Below, in pieces: positions 9,354-19,043 of a stretch of 64,000 bases of DNA. Origin of the DNA: JAJFKB01 sp965230515 (GTDB taxonomy: Bacteria; Pseudomonadota; Gammaproteobacteria; Pseudomonadales; IMCC2047); contig OZ246007.1 of assembly GCA_965230515.1 (NCBI GenBank), forward strand, positions 1,922,001 to 1,986,000. The letters run 5' to 3'. The position numbers and the translations under genes are program-made. Each line of letters opens with the position of its first letter. Position 1 is the stretch's first letter. Below the pieces are notes generated by a model. That model did not search any database. It had not been told where the DNA came from and saw only the letters and a list, made by a program, of their open reading frames with translations.

Positions 9354-10448
9354 TTAAGGAACGAGTACCGCCTTGACCACCTTACCCTGCTCCGAGTCCT
9401 GCACTGCTTGCTCAATCTTCTCCAGAGGGTAGAAACTGATCAATTGATCAACCGGAAACTCACCTGCCGTAAACAGATCAACCAGTCTTGGAATAAACTG
9501 ATCAGGTATGCTATCACCTTCAATAATACCCTTTACTGTCCGCCCGAACATAATGCTGTTCATGTCCAGTGACACTTCCGTCCCCATCGGGGCCGCACCT
9601 ACCAGCCCACATACGCCGGTGACACTCAAGCAGTCTACCGCCTGTCGAAATACTGCTGGCAACGCCGTACACTCCAGCGAATAATCAGCACCTCCACCCG
9701 TCATCTCATGCACTTTTTCAACCACATCTCCCTCTCCGGGCACCAGAGTATGGGTTGCTCCCAAACTGGTTGCCAATTCCAGCCGGTCCTCATTCAGATC
9801 AACCGCAATAATTGTTTCACAACCGACAACTCGCGCGGCCATCACCGCTGATAGCCCAACAGACCCACAACCAAAAACCACAATACTGGAACCCATGTCC
9901 GGTGCCAGCGAGTTCATCACCGCTCCCGCCCCCGTTTGTATGCCGCAACCCAGCGGGCCCAGCATCTCAAGCGGTGCATCAGCATTCACTTTGACAGTAT
10001 TGGCCTGATTCGCCAATGCATAGGTCGCGAAAGAGGATTGCCCAAAGAAATTACCGTGTACCGGATCACCATCCTTGCTTAAAGCGCTGGAGCCGTCTTC
10101 CCTTGCCCCGGAAAAGTTACATTCAAAAATCTTCAAGCAATGACTGGGGTCGTCATGTTGGCAGTTGCGACACTCACCACAGGCGCGATAGCTGAGCACC
10201 ACATGATCACCCGGCTGCACTTTGGTCACAGTCCCGCCCACAGCCTCAACAATACCCGCTCCCTCATGGCCTAAAACCGCTGGCAGCGGCACCGGGTACA
10301 TTTGGTCTCTGCAACTTAAATCGGTGTGACAGACACCAACGCCAACCACCCTGACCAACACCTCGTCTTCTCTCGGCGTTTCCAACTCAAGCTCCTCAAT
10401 CAGAAACTCTCCGAATGGCTGTTTGACCACCGCAGCAACAATATCCAT
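9354..10448 (-). CDS. Zinc-dependent alcohol dehydrogenase (aryl/benzyl-alcohol type)
   Basis: 364 residues of the class-III-like medium-chain dehydrogenase family. Catalytic zinc ligands are in VGVCHTDL and LGHEGAG, the structural zinc loop is CGECRNCQHDDPSHC, and the NAD-binding glycine motif is VFGCGSVGLSAVMAA followed by VDLNEDRL (acidic residue, so NAD preferred). The composition around the substrate loop (FECNFSGAREDGSSAL, HGNFFGQSSFATYAL) resembles aryl- or benzyl-alcohol dehydrogenases such as XylB, but the exact alcohol cannot be read off. It is transcribed away from an AraC-type gene across a 166-bp gap holding a 14-bp perfect palindrome, so substrate-induced control is likely. Confidence 0.85.
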   Translation of the reverse strand: MDIVAAVVKQPFGEFLIEELELETPREDEVLVRVVGVGVCHTDLSCRDQMYPVPLPAVLGHEGAGIVEAVGGTVTKVQPGDHVVLSYRACGECRNCQHDDPSHCLKIFECNFSGAREDGSSALSKDGDPVHGNFFGQSSFATYALANQANTVKVNADAPLEMLGPLGCGIQTGAGAVMNSLAPDMGSSIVVFGCGSVGLSAVMAARVVGCETIIAVDLNEDRLELATSLGATHTLVPGEGDVVEKVHEMTGGGADYSLECTALPAVFRQAVDCLSVTGVCGLVGAAPMGTEVSLDMNSIMFGRTVKGIIEGDSIPDQFIPRLVDLFTAGEFPVDQLISFYPLEKIEQAVQDSEQGKVVKAVLVP

Positions 10449-10510
10449 AGCTTCCCCCTTCTATTGTGCAAAAAGTAAAGATTATCCGGCAATATTGCTG
10501 TTTGCTATCC

Positions 10511-10524
10511 GGTATGCGCATACC
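10511..10524. promoter_or_regulatory. Perfect 14-bp palindrome between adh and araC-type gene
   Basis: GGTATGCGCATACC lies midway in the divergent gap. It is a dyad of operator size. AraC proteins usually bind direct rather than inverted repeats, so the binder may be another regulator. Confidence 0.35.
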
Positions 10525-10614
10525 ATAGCCGCGCTGCGCCAATAATTGCGTTTTCGCGGGGATTAAGGCATGATTTTAACCCTGCCTCTGAAAATAAACA
10601 CAGAGGAATTGGAC

Positions 10615-11613
10615 ATGACTATAAGCCTTAACTCCAGCACACTTGCAAAAACACCCGGCTTTGAGATTTCAGATCCCGAAAGCATCAGCGGCTATATGTC
10701 CAATACTTTTCGTCCCAACAAGAGCATTATCAAGCGTAATGATGCCGTGGTTGATTTTCGACATAACAGCCTACAGTTCGGCTCCACTTCGATTAATCTG
10801 GTGCGTTATGGTATTGAAGCGTTGGTTGACGCTCCGCCCACGGGCGAAATATTTCTGGCTATGTTCACCCTTGCCGGATCTGCACGAATTGATCAGGGTG
10901 ACAGCCAGTTTACCGCTCTGCCCGGCAGTTTCTGTGTATTAAACCCCAATCGCCGGTTACGCATTAATCTTTCCAGTGATTTTGAACAGCTTACCGTTAG
11001 AATTTGCGGGGATGCCGTCAGGCGCTCATTACTTCAATTAACGCACCGGGAAATGATACAACCTCTGGAGTTTACTCCCCGCGCTTATCCCCTTACGCAA
11101 CAAGCGGCCAGTTTTGGGCGCTTGATTAATACGATCTGCGATGACAGCCTTAATCAGGCAGGCATGAGCCATCCTCAGGTCAGCAAATATCTTGAAGAAG
11201 CAATGGTAAACCTGCTGCTAACCGATTTCAGCCATAACTATTCAGACCGGGTAATGAGCGATCACTTCTCTTTGTCCCCTCATTTTCTAAAGCGTGCAGA
11301 AGAGTACCTGATCGCCAATATGGATAAAAATCTAACCGTAGCGGACGTGGCGGAATTTGCGAATACCAGCGTGCGATCACTGCAAAAAGCTTTTCAGCAG
11401 TACCGAAACACTACCCTGACCGCTTATCTGCGCGAAAAGAGACTTGAGAGCGCCAGGGAAGCGTTACTTAGTGCCGAAGCAGAGGGACAAACTGTTACTG
11501 AAGTGGCGTTGGCGCATGGTTTCACCCACTTAAGCAAATTTGCTGACTACTATAAAAAGCGTTTTGGTGAGTCTCCTTCAGAGACAAAATCGGCACTACT
11601 CAGAAAAAGCTAA
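10615..11613 (+). CDS. AraC-family transcriptional regulator (XylS-like architecture)
   Basis: 332 residues from ATG 10615, chosen because AGAGGAATTGGAC precedes it; an earlier ATG at 10570 lacks such a site. The N-terminal half (about 40-200) resembles the AraC-binding-like domain found in regulators of aromatic catabolism (RLRINLSSDFEQLTVRICGDAV). The C-terminal 100 residues contain the two helix-turn-helix motifs: LTVADVAEFANTSVRSLQKAFQQY and VTEVALAHGFTHLSKFADYYKKRFGESPSE. Divergent from the alcohol dehydrogenase, which is its probable target. Its 3' end overlaps the convergent Na/Pi cotransporter stop by 4 bp. Confidence 0.85.
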   Translation: MTISLNSSTLAKTPGFEISDPESISGYMSNTFRPNKSIIKRNDAVVDFRHNSLQFGSTSINLVRYGIEALVDAPPTGEIFLAMFTLAGSARIDQGDSQFTALPGSFCVLNPNRRLRINLSSDFEQLTVRICGDAVRRSLLQLTHREMIQPLEFTPRAYPLTQQAASFGRLINTICDDSLNQAGMSHPQVSKYLEEAMVNLLLTDFSHNYSDRVMSDHFSLSPHFLKRAEEYLIANMDKNLTVADVAEFANTSVRSLQKAFQQYRNTTLTAYLREKRLESAREALLSAEAEGQTVTEVALAHGFTHLSKFADYYKKRFGESPSETKSALLRKS

Positions 11614-13211
11614 CGGTCCGCTCTTTGTGGATGCCCTGCAGCCAAACTTGATTCGCCAAGATGATGAACTATCCGTGCCACATGTCGGCTCACCCGCGCC
11701 AACCAGCGTATCGCTTCCAGACAGTCGGTACCCGCTTGAACGCTTAACGTGCCACAACCTATCTGATCAACCACTTCTGCCCGATAACGCTCAACCTCCG
11801 TTGTTATAACCCGCTCCGCATGTACTGTAACTTTTTCCGCTTTTTTCCAGTTCTGAGCAGACATAGCCTGCCAGGCAGACTCAACCGCAGCCGTTAATAG
11901 TGCACACTCGTCGGCCAACTCATGTGTCGTTCTGGCCGTTACTGCTCTATCTTCATCCTCTTCAAAACGTTCATGTAATCGCTGCAGGTGGTCCAGCGCA
12001 TGCATCAACGCAATCAACCGAGCCCAGTCAGCACCCTGGTCCGGTTGTAAATGAATCTGATCCAGAAATTGATGCAGCTCATCCAAAGAGTTCTGCAACT
12101 CATTGAGGTTAGCCTTTACGCCTTGCGGCGACCCACCAATGAGTAACCCAAGATATTCCGATAGCAGGTCAAACGCCTGTACTACTTTTTGCTGCACGCT
12201 GCTTAACGCCAATCCCGGCTGCTCCAGTAACGCATTATCTAAATGGCCCAGCCTCGCCGACCGGTAATCCGGTACCAGCCTCTCTACCAGAGCCGCAAAT
12301 CGATTAGTTACCGGCAGTACTGCCGCAACTCCCAGTAAATTAAAGAATGAATGAAATGCGACCAGCGCTATCTCCGCCTGATTCATCAATGAACCGGGTG
12401 CCAGCCAATGCCACAACAAGATATAGGGCGTAATCAGCAGCAGTGCCATCACTCCGGTGAGCACATTATAAAAGACATGTGACAACCCGGTTCGGCGCAC
12501 CTCAATTGTACCTCCGATTACCGCCATAGCCGCCGTCACCGTGGTTCCAATATCCATACCGATCACCAGCGCAGCTGCCTGCTCAAAACGGATAGCCCCT
12601 GCGTAAAGTAAGGTCAGTGTTGCGGCGACTCCCGCACTCGATGACTGGGTGATGACCGTCGCGATCACGCCCAGGCCAACAAGCTGAATGCGTCCCAGCC
12701 AGGTATCAGCAGGCAGGTTATCCGGTGTTATCAGCCCCTGCACTCCGGACAAACCGAGCTGCATCTGGGTAATGCCAATAAAGATCAAACTAAAACCAGC
12801 CAGCGCATAACCAACAGCCGATAACTGTTCCCTGGCAAAGAGTTTAAGAATGGCCCCCACTAAAACAAGTGGCAGCACCAGTTCCCCCAGCTGTAACTTC
12901 AGGCCCAGCAAAGCCACTAACCAACCGGTGATGGTGGTGCCTATATTGGCACCGAAAATAATGCCCAGTGACTGGGGAAAAGTTAACAGCCCTGCTCCGA
13001 CAAATCCAACAGCAGCAACCGTTGTCGCACTTGATGACTGCAAAATAGCTGTGCTGACAGCACCGGTAGCGGCTCCGGTAATCGGGCTGTGGGTGAATCG
13101 CATCAGAGCAGCTCTCATGCTGTCGCCACCCAGCGTTTTTAACCCGTCTGTCATGATAATCATGCCCAACAGGAACAGACCGAGACCACCCAGAGCCTGG
13201 AGCACTGCCAT
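11610..13211 (-). CDS. Na/Pi-cotransporter family membrane protein
   Basis: 533 residues. The N-terminal two thirds are hydrophobic with the two inverted QSSSA signature repeats of the NptA/YjbB family (ILQSSSATTVAAVGFVGAG and ITQSSSAGVAATLTLLYAG) and the partner segments GIIFGANIGTTITG and VIGMDIGTTVTA. The C-terminal 180 residues are a soluble PhoU-like helical bundle (EQPGLALSSVQQKVVQAFDLL ... LDELHQFLDQIHL). The family couples sodium to phosphate movement and often exports phosphate in bacteria; direction is not determinable. It converges on the AraC gene with a 4-bp overlap. Confidence 0.85.
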   Translation of the reverse strand: MAVLQALGGLGLFLLGMIIMTDGLKTLGGDSMRAALMRFTHSPITGAATGAVSTAILQSSSATTVAAVGFVGAGLLTFPQSLGIIFGANIGTTITGWLVALLGLKLQLGELVLPLVLVGAILKLFAREQLSAVGYALAGFSLIFIGITQMQLGLSGVQGLITPDNLPADTWLGRIQLVGLGVIATVITQSSSAGVAATLTLLYAGAIRFEQAAALVIGMDIGTTVTAAMAVIGGTIEVRRTGLSHVFYNVLTGVMALLLITPYILLWHWLAPGSLMNQAEIALVAFHSFFNLLGVAAVLPVTNRFAALVERLVPDYRSARLGHLDNALLEQPGLALSSVQQKVVQAFDLLSEYLGLLIGGSPQGVKANLNELQNSLDELHQFLDQIHLQPDQGADWARLIALMHALDHLQRLHERFEEDEDRAVTARTTHELADECALLTAAVESAWQAMSAQNWKKAEKVTVHAERVITTEVERYRAEVVDQIGCGTLSVQAGTDCLEAIRWLARVSRHVARIVHHLGESSLAAGHPQRADR

Positions 13212-13334
13212 ACCCCGTTAATGTTCCTGATGGATGATCATATGCTGCAGATCCCTTTGATGCTGGATATCGTTGAGCGGCTCACGTACCCTCCCATTAG
13301 CTTTAGTGCATGGCAATGAGCTTTTGCTCACCTT

Positions 13335-13979
13335 TTATCCCGGTTTTACCGCTTCCCCTTTAATCATAAACGCCGCAAACGGCGGCGACATTTTGGGATT
13401 TCGGTAACGCTCGATGCTGGCAAATTCAAAGCCGGCATCACTAAACACCTGCTCCGTATCCCGGTTCAGATGGCAGCCACAGCCAAAGACTTTCCAAGCT
13501 GGATTGATAAATTCCTGTACTTTTTGCATGCGACCTTCCGGATACCGCACATGCTCGAGAAACAATAATTTTCCGCCAGGCCTAAGAACGCGAAATACCT
13601 CTTTAGCAGCTCCCATTGCATCCGGAATGGTACAGAAAACCAGACAGGCGATCGCCGTATCGAAACTATTGTCTTCAAATGCCATCCGCTCACCACCACC
13701 GCCGACAAATTCATAGCGGTCCATCGCTATTTGCAACTCGCCCTTATCAGATATTTTTTGCAACCTCTTTTTTGCTTTCTCCCGCACTGCGTCGCAGGGC
13801 TCCAGCCCTATCACCTTCTCTGCAGCTTGCGTATAAAAGGGCAGATTGGTTCCGTTACCCATCCCCACTTCGAGCACCTTCCCGGCAGCCTGCCCAACCA
13901 TTTGTTGGCGCTCATCCTTAAGGCCAGCCAATGCAACGTCCATAATCGCGGGGAGTATATGATCTTCATGAATGCCCAT
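13335..13979 (-). CDS. Class I SAM-dependent methyltransferase
   Basis: 214 residues with a Rossmann-type SAM site: motif I VLEVGMGNGTNLPFY, the acidic residue in VIGLEPCDAV, SFDTAIACLVFCTIPD (motif II region) and LRPGGKLLFLEHVRYPEG. It belongs to the UbiE/METTL7-like group that often acts on small molecules, thiols or lipids; the substrate is not indicated. The C-terminal segment FGCGCHLNRDTEQVFSDAGF is typical of METTL7-like proteins. It stands alone between the Na/Pi cotransporter and the TCA block. Confidence 0.75.
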   Translation of the reverse strand: MGIHEDHILPAIMDVALAGLKDERQQMVGQAAGKVLEVGMGNGTNLPFYTQAAEKVIGLEPCDAVREKAKKRLQKISDKGELQIAMDRYEFVGGGGERMAFEDNSFDTAIACLVFCTIPDAMGAAKEVFRVLRPGGKLLFLEHVRYPEGRMQKVQEFINPAWKVFGCGCHLNRDTEQVFSDAGFEFASIERYRNPKMSPPFAAFMIKGEAVKPG

Positions 13980-14083
13980 ACATCTGCTCTCCTGATAGTC
14001 CTATTATTACAGCCCCAAACCCCGGGCTTCTGTTTTGAATAAGGATGCTGGATTAATATTACCGTAACTTTACAGGTGGAAAC

Positions 14084-14112
14084 AAAAAAAGGCAGCCAAA
14101 GCTGCCTTTTTC
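14084..14112 (-). terminator. Rho-independent terminator of the sdh-suc block
   Basis: GGCAGC (14091-14096), 4-nt loop, GCTGCC (14101-14106), followed in the minus direction by seven T. It lies 22 bp beyond the sucD stop. A T-rich tract on the other side makes it potentially bidirectional. Confidence 0.85.
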
Positions 14113-14133
14113 CTATCTACTTGAACCGGAATT

Positions 14134-15006
14134 TTACCAGCCAGTAATCTCAGCCAGGCCATCTCCGATCTGTGCCAGACTCCTCACAGTCTTTACGCCA
14201 GCATCTTCAAGTGCAGCAAATTTTTCATCTGCCGTGCCCTTGCCGCCGGAAATAATCGCACCTGCATGCCCCATGCGTTTACCCGGAGGTGCCGTAACAC
14301 CTGCAATATAAGATACAACCGGCTTGGTTACATGCTCTTTAATGTAAGCCGCCGCTTCCTCTTCCGCTGTTCCGCCGATTTCACCGATCATTACAATGGC
14401 CTCGGTTTTTTCGTCTTCCTGGAACAATTTCAATATATCGATAAAGTTTGAACCGGGAATCGGATCTCCACCGATACCGACACAGGTTGACTGGCCATAA
14501 CCATGGTCGGTGGTTTGTTTCACCGCTTCATAGGTCAACGTACCTGATCGAGAAACAATACCGACTTTACCGGGCAGATGAATATGTCCGGGCATAATGC
14601 CAATTTTGCATTCACCGGGAGTGATCACCCCGGGGCAGTTTGGACCAATCAGGCGCACGCCCAACTCATCACATTTTACCTTTGCATCAAGCATATCAAG
14701 GGTGGGAATGCCCTCCGTGATACAGACAATCAAACCAACACCGGCGTTCGCCGCTTCCAGAATAGAATCTTTACAGAAAGGTGCCGGAACATAGATCACG
14801 CTGGCGTCAGCACCAGTTGCATCCACCGCATCCTGAACGGTGTTGAACACTGGCAAACCCAGGTGCTCCTGTCCGCCTTTACCCGGCGTTACACCACCTA
14901 CCATCTGAGTACCATATTCGATAGCCTGCTCGGAGTGAAAAGTACCCTGAGAGCCGGTAAAACCCTGACAAATAACTTTGGTGTTTTTATCTATTAAAAT
15001 ACTCAT
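14134..15006 (-). CDS. sucD: Succinyl-CoA synthetase alpha subunit
   Basis: 290 residues, the standard length. SucD binds CoA and carries the phosphohistidine of ADP-forming succinyl-CoA synthetase. Visible are the Rossmann start VICQGFTGSQGTFHSEQAI, GGVTPGKGGQ, the GPNCPGVITPGECKIGIMPGHI stretch, SRSGTLTYEAV and the active-site histidine in MGHAGAIISGG. Its ATG overlaps the sucC stop codon by one base (TAATG), implying translational coupling and equal subunit supply. It is the last gene before a strong terminator. Confidence 0.97.
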   Translation of the reverse strand: MSILIDKNTKVICQGFTGSQGTFHSEQAIEYGTQMVGGVTPGKGGQEHLGLPVFNTVQDAVDATGADASVIYVPAPFCKDSILEAANAGVGLIVCITEGIPTLDMLDAKVKCDELGVRLIGPNCPGVITPGECKIGIMPGHIHLPGKVGIVSRSGTLTYEAVKQTTDHGYGQSTCVGIGGDPIPGSNFIDILKLFQEDEKTEAIVMIGEIGGTAEEEAAAYIKEHVTKPVVSYIAGVTAPPGKRMGHAGAIISGGKGTADEKFAALEDAGVKTVRSLAQIGDGLAEITGW

Positions 15007-16172
15007 TAGTTGTTCCCCGCTGCGTTCACGGCTTGCTCTGCTGCATCTGCCAAGCTGGTTGCAGCAATAATATTCAACCCGCTTTCTGCCAATAGTTGTG
15101 AGCCCTTTTCGGCATTATTACCTTCCAAACGCACGATAACCGGCACTTTAACACCCACCTCTTCAACTGCACCTATAACACCCTCAGCAATCAAATCGCA
15201 ACGTACGATACCACCAAAAATATTAACCAATACTGCTTTCACATTAGAGTCGGACAGAATGATTTTAAAAGCTTCAGAGACACGCTCTTTAGTCGCACCT
15301 CCACCAACATCCAGGAAGTTTGCCGGAAAACCACCATGCAATTTCACAATATCCATGGTGCCCATCGCCAAACCGGCACCATTGACCATGCACCCGATAT
15401 TGCCATCTAGCGCCACGTAGTTAAGATCCCATTTTGCCGCATTGGCTTCACGCTCATCTTCCTGGCTGGGATCATGCATCTCCTTGACCTGGGCCTGACG
15501 GTACAAGGCATTGCCATCAACATTAATTTTTGCATCCAGGCAGTGCAGATTCCCCTCTTCAGTAATCACCAGCGGGTTAATCTCAATTAGCGCCAGATCC
15601 TTGTCTTTAAAGAGTTTGGCCAAGCCCAGAAAAATTTGCGTAAACTGTTTGACCTGAACACCCGAAAGTCCCAGTTTGAAAGCCAGCTCTCTGCCCTGAT
15701 AGGGCTGCGCGCCCACCAGTGGATCTACTGTTGCTTTCAATATTTTCTCGGGCGTTTCATGCGCCACTTTTTCAATCTCTACACCACCTTCCGTTGACGC
15801 CATAAAAACAATACGGCGACTGGCCCGATCAACTACCGCTCCCAGATAAAGTTCCTGCGCAATATCAGTACAAGACTCGACCAGAATCCGGCTGACCGGC
15901 TGACCGTTTGCATCTGTCTGATAGGTTACCAGACGATTACCAAGCCATTTTTTGGCGAATTCCTGGATTTCCTCTTTACTGCTGACCAGCGCAACACCAC
16001 CAGCCTTACCTCGACCACCGGCATGCACCTGGGCTTTCACAACCCATTTGTCGCCACCAATTGTGCCGGCAGCTGCGACAGCTTCCTGCACTGTTTCTGC
16101 GGCAACACCCTGCGAAACCGGCAAACCGTATTCGGCAAACAGTTGCTTGCCTTGATACTCATGTAAATTCAT
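15006..16172 (-). CDS. sucC: Succinyl-CoA synthetase beta subunit
   Basis: 388 residues, the standard length. It has the ATP-grasp fold with MNLHEYQGKQLFAEYGLPV at the N-terminus, the lysine region WVVKAQVHAGGRGKAGGV, ALIEINPLVI for metal binding, and the C-terminal flavodoxin-like part NIFGGIVRCDLIAEGV. It forms the alpha2-beta2 complex with SucD and makes ATP (or GTP) while releasing succinate. It sits 111 bp downstream of lpd and is translationally coupled to sucD. Confidence 0.97.
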   Translation of the reverse strand: MNLHEYQGKQLFAEYGLPVSQGVAAETVQEAVAAAGTIGGDKWVVKAQVHAGGRGKAGGVALVSSKEEIQEFAKKWLGNRLVTYQTDANGQPVSRILVESCTDIAQELYLGAVVDRASRRIVFMASTEGGVEIEKVAHETPEKILKATVDPLVGAQPYQGRELAFKLGLSGVQVKQFTQIFLGLAKLFKDKDLALIEINPLVITEEGNLHCLDAKINVDGNALYRQAQVKEMHDPSQEDEREANAAKWDLNYVALDGNIGCMVNGAGLAMGTMDIVKLHGGFPANFLDVGGGATKERVSEAFKIILSDSNVKAVLVNIFGGIVRCDLIAEGVIGAVEEVGVKVPVIVRLEGNNAEKGSQLLAESGLNIIAATSLADAAEQAVNAAGNN

Positions 16173-16283
16173 ATCTAATTACCACGTTAATTAAACCAAC
16201 GAATGTATTTACTGATATAACCAGCAAACAAGCATTCTCCCTCGAAACAAACTTTCTAAACCAGCGCCTTGTCTATTTTTTAT

Positions 16284-17720
16284 TTAGCGCTTCTTACGAT
16301 TGGGCATATGTATTGCGTGCCCATTGGCAGCCAACGCCGCCTCATGTACTGCTTCAGATAAGGTCGGATGCGCGAATACGGTTAACCCGATATCCTCCGC
16401 ACTGGAACCAAACTCCATAGCAATTACTCCCTGTTGCGCGAGATCACCGGCACTCGGCCCCAGGATGTGCAATCCCAGCACCCGATCCGTTTCCTCGTGC
16501 GCAATAATTTTTACCATTCCAGCTGAATCATTTGCCGCCAACGCACGGCCGCTCGCAGCAAAGGGGAACATGCCCACCTTATATGGAACACCGCCCTGTT
16601 TGAGCTGCTGTTCTGTTTTACCCACCCAGGCGATTTCAGGGTGAGTATAAATTACTGAAGGGATCAGGTCATAATTGATCTGGGCTTTCTTGTCGGCAAT
16701 AAGCTCCGCCACCATGACACCTTCTTCTGAACCTTTGTGTGCCAGCATGGGCCCTCTGACCACATCACCGATAGCATAGACACCGGCCACACCAGTTCGA
16801 CACTGGCCATCCACAGCGATAAAACCCTTCTCGGTTAATTCAATTCCTGCATCATCAGCCAACAGGTTTTCTGTATAAGGTCGGCGGCCCACGGCAACAA
16901 TCAGTTTGTTGACCACCACCTCCTGCTCCCCTTTGGCGTCCGTATATTGCACGGTCACGCTATTATCCGCCACTTTGGAACCGGTAACCCGGGCACCCAG
17001 ACGAATATCCAAGCCCTGCTTGTTAAAAATTTTCAATGCGTCTTTGGCAATCTGCTCATCCGCAAGCGGCAGGAATTCCTCTAGCGCTTCCAGCACAATC
17101 ACTTCCGAGCCTAACCGTTTCCATACACTACCCAACTCCAGACCGATTACCCCGGCACCTATAACACCCACCTTTTCAGGCACTTCCTGAAATGCCAGCG
17201 CACCTTCGTTATCAACAATAGTATCGCCATTGACCGGAGTTGGAGGTATATCTACCGGTACTGAACCCGCCGCAATAATAACATTTTCGGCCTTTAGTAT
17301 TTCTGACTCGCCCTGGTGAGGCGTAAACTCGACACGTTTCCCGGACAACAGTTTGCCGGTACCGGACAGGCTGGTAACGCCATTGGCTTTAAAAAGACCA
17401 CCGATCCCCGTGGTAAGCGTTCTGATGATCTTTTCCTTTCGCTTGATCATCGCCGGCACATCAATTGCCACATCGCCGGTACTGATACCGTGCACCTTGA
17501 GTCCTTTCTGCGCCTCTTCATACTTGTGAGAGGTATCCAGCAGCGCTTTAGACGGGATGCAGCCGACGTTCAGACAGGTCCCCCCGAGCGATGGTTTACC
17601 TTTCTCATTCAACCATTTATCAATACAGGCCGTATTCAAACCCAGTTGTGCAGCACGAATTGCAGCGACGTATCCTGCCGGCCCGGCGCCAATAACAATC
17701 ACATCAAAGCTTTGTGACAT
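16284..17720 (-). CDS. lpd: Dihydrolipoyl dehydrogenase (E3)
   Basis: 478 residues. FAD-binding VIVIGAGPAGYVAAIRAAQLG at the N-terminus, redox-active disulfide in GGTCLNVGCIPSKALL, second dinucleotide site GVIGAGVIGLELGSVW, VYAIGDVVRGPMLAHKG, and the dimer-interface His-Glu pair in HPTLSEAVHEAAL. It reoxidises the lipoyl groups of 2-oxoglutarate dehydrogenase and possibly other dehydrogenase complexes. Its place between sucB and sucC marks it as the E3 devoted to this complex. The length and residues are complete. Confidence 0.96.
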   Translation of the reverse strand: MSQSFDVIVIGAGPAGYVAAIRAAQLGLNTACIDKWLNEKGKPSLGGTCLNVGCIPSKALLDTSHKYEEAQKGLKVHGISTGDVAIDVPAMIKRKEKIIRTLTTGIGGLFKANGVTSLSGTGKLLSGKRVEFTPHQGESEILKAENVIIAAGSVPVDIPPTPVNGDTIVDNEGALAFQEVPEKVGVIGAGVIGLELGSVWKRLGSEVIVLEALEEFLPLADEQIAKDALKIFNKQGLDIRLGARVTGSKVADNSVTVQYTDAKGEQEVVVNKLIVAVGRRPYTENLLADDAGIELTEKGFIAVDGQCRTGVAGVYAIGDVVRGPMLAHKGSEEGVMVAELIADKKAQINYDLIPSVIYTHPEIAWVGKTEQQLKQGGVPYKVGMFPFAASGRALAANDSAGMVKIIAHEETDRVLGLHILGPSAGDLAQQGVIAMEFGSSAEDIGLTVFAHPTLSEAVHEAALAANGHAIHMPNRKKR

Positions 17721-17789
17721 TGAAAATCTTCCTCGAATTATTGATTGGTTAAGAGCGGTGCCATCAACCTGAAAGCCCGCCCTTACTCA

Positions 17790-19016
17790 CTAGACCTGCA
17801 ATAGTATGCGCGCCGGATCTTCCAGCAGCTCTTTTATCGTCACCAGGAATTGTACCGCCTCACGGCCATCTATCATACGATGATCGTAGGAGAGTGCCAA
17901 ATACATCATTGGCAAAACAACCACTTCACCATTGACCGCCATCGGTCGTTCCTGAATTTTGTGCATCCCTAAAATTGCAGTTTGCGGTGGGTTCAGTATC
18001 GGAGTGGACAACAGTGAACCAAAAACACCTCCATTGGAAATGGTAAAAGTACCGCCGGTCATCTCTTCAATACCCAGCTTTCCTTCTCTCGCTTTCTTTC
18101 CATAAGCGGCGATTCCCGCTTCAATATCCGCTAACCCCATCGTCTCGGCGTCACGCAACACCGGCACCACCAAGCCCTTATCGGTAGAAACGGCAACGCC
18201 GACATCCTGATAACCGTGATAGACAATATCATTGCCATCAATGGAAGCATTAACCGCAGGGAAGCGCTTCAGCGCCTCAACAGCCGCCTTCACAAAAAAC
18301 GACATAAAACCGAGTTTTACGCCATCATGTGATTTCTGGAACTGCTCTTTGTAGCGCGCACGCAGATCCATCACCGGCTGCATGTTCACTTCGTTATAGG
18401 TTGTCAGCATGGCGGCCGTTTGTTGTGCCTGCACCAGCCTAGCGGCAATCGTAGCGCGAAGCCGGGTCATCGGTACCCGTTTTTCCGGACGCTCGCCCTG
18501 TATGGGTTGAGCAACCGGCGTCGCCGCAGGCGCTGGCTGTGATGCAGGCGCACTTTCAGGCTGCAAATGGTTGAGCACATCCTCTTTTGTGATGCGCCCA
18601 TCTTTTCCGGTCGCCGCAATTGCTTGCGGATTCAAACCGTTCTCAGCGATCAGCTTGCGTGCAGCGGGGCTTGCAACCGCCTCATCAATATCAGTAGCGG
18701 CATCCGGCTCATTGACCACTTCCGGCTTACTCTCGGGCTCATCTTTTGCGGTTTCATCGCTGCCCTTCGCCGGCGCGTCGCCTTTGGTAAACTCAGCGAT
18801 CAGCTCTGTACTGAGCACTGTATCTCCCTCATCCTTGATGATTTTTGAAATCTGCCCATCTGCCGGCGCAACCACCTCCATCACCACTTTATCCGTTTCA
18901 ATATCTACGATCAGCTCATCACGGCTCACCGGTTCGCCCGGCTTTTTGTGCCAGGTAGCCACGGTTCCTTCAGCAATGGACTCGGGGAAAGCGGGTGCTT
19001 TAATTTCTATAGTCAT
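17790..19016 (-). CDS. sucB: 2-oxoglutarate dehydrogenase E2 (dihydrolipoyl succinyltransferase)
   Basis: 408 residues. Residues 1-80 are a single lipoyl domain with the lipoylated lysine in DIETDKVVMEV. An alanine/proline/acidic linker and a peripheral-subunit-binding domain follow (ASPAARKLIAENGL ... GKDGRITKEDVLNHL, about 115-155). The C-terminal catalytic core carries SYDHRMIDGREAV with the acyltransferase histidine and aspartate. It forms the core of the 2-oxoglutarate dehydrogenase complex with SucA, encoded 27 bp upstream, and Lpd downstream. Confidence 0.97.
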   Translation of the reverse strand: MTIEIKAPAFPESIAEGTVATWHKKPGEPVSRDELIVDIETDKVVMEVVAPADGQISKIIKDEGDTVLSTELIAEFTKGDAPAKGSDETAKDEPESKPEVVNEPDAATDIDEAVASPAARKLIAENGLNPQAIAATGKDGRITKEDVLNHLQPESAPASQPAPAATPVAQPIQGERPEKRVPMTRLRATIAARLVQAQQTAAMLTTYNEVNMQPVMDLRARYKEQFQKSHDGVKLGFMSFFVKAAVEALKRFPAVNASIDGNDIVYHGYQDVGVAVSTDKGLVVPVLRDAETMGLADIEAGIAAYGKKAREGKLGIEEMTGGTFTISNGGVFGSLLSTPILNPPQTAILGMHKIQERPMAVNGEVVVLPMMYLALSYDHRMIDGREAVQFLVTIKELLEDPARILLQV

Positions 19017-19043
19017 GTTTGTTATTCCACAGTTAAGTGTCGG

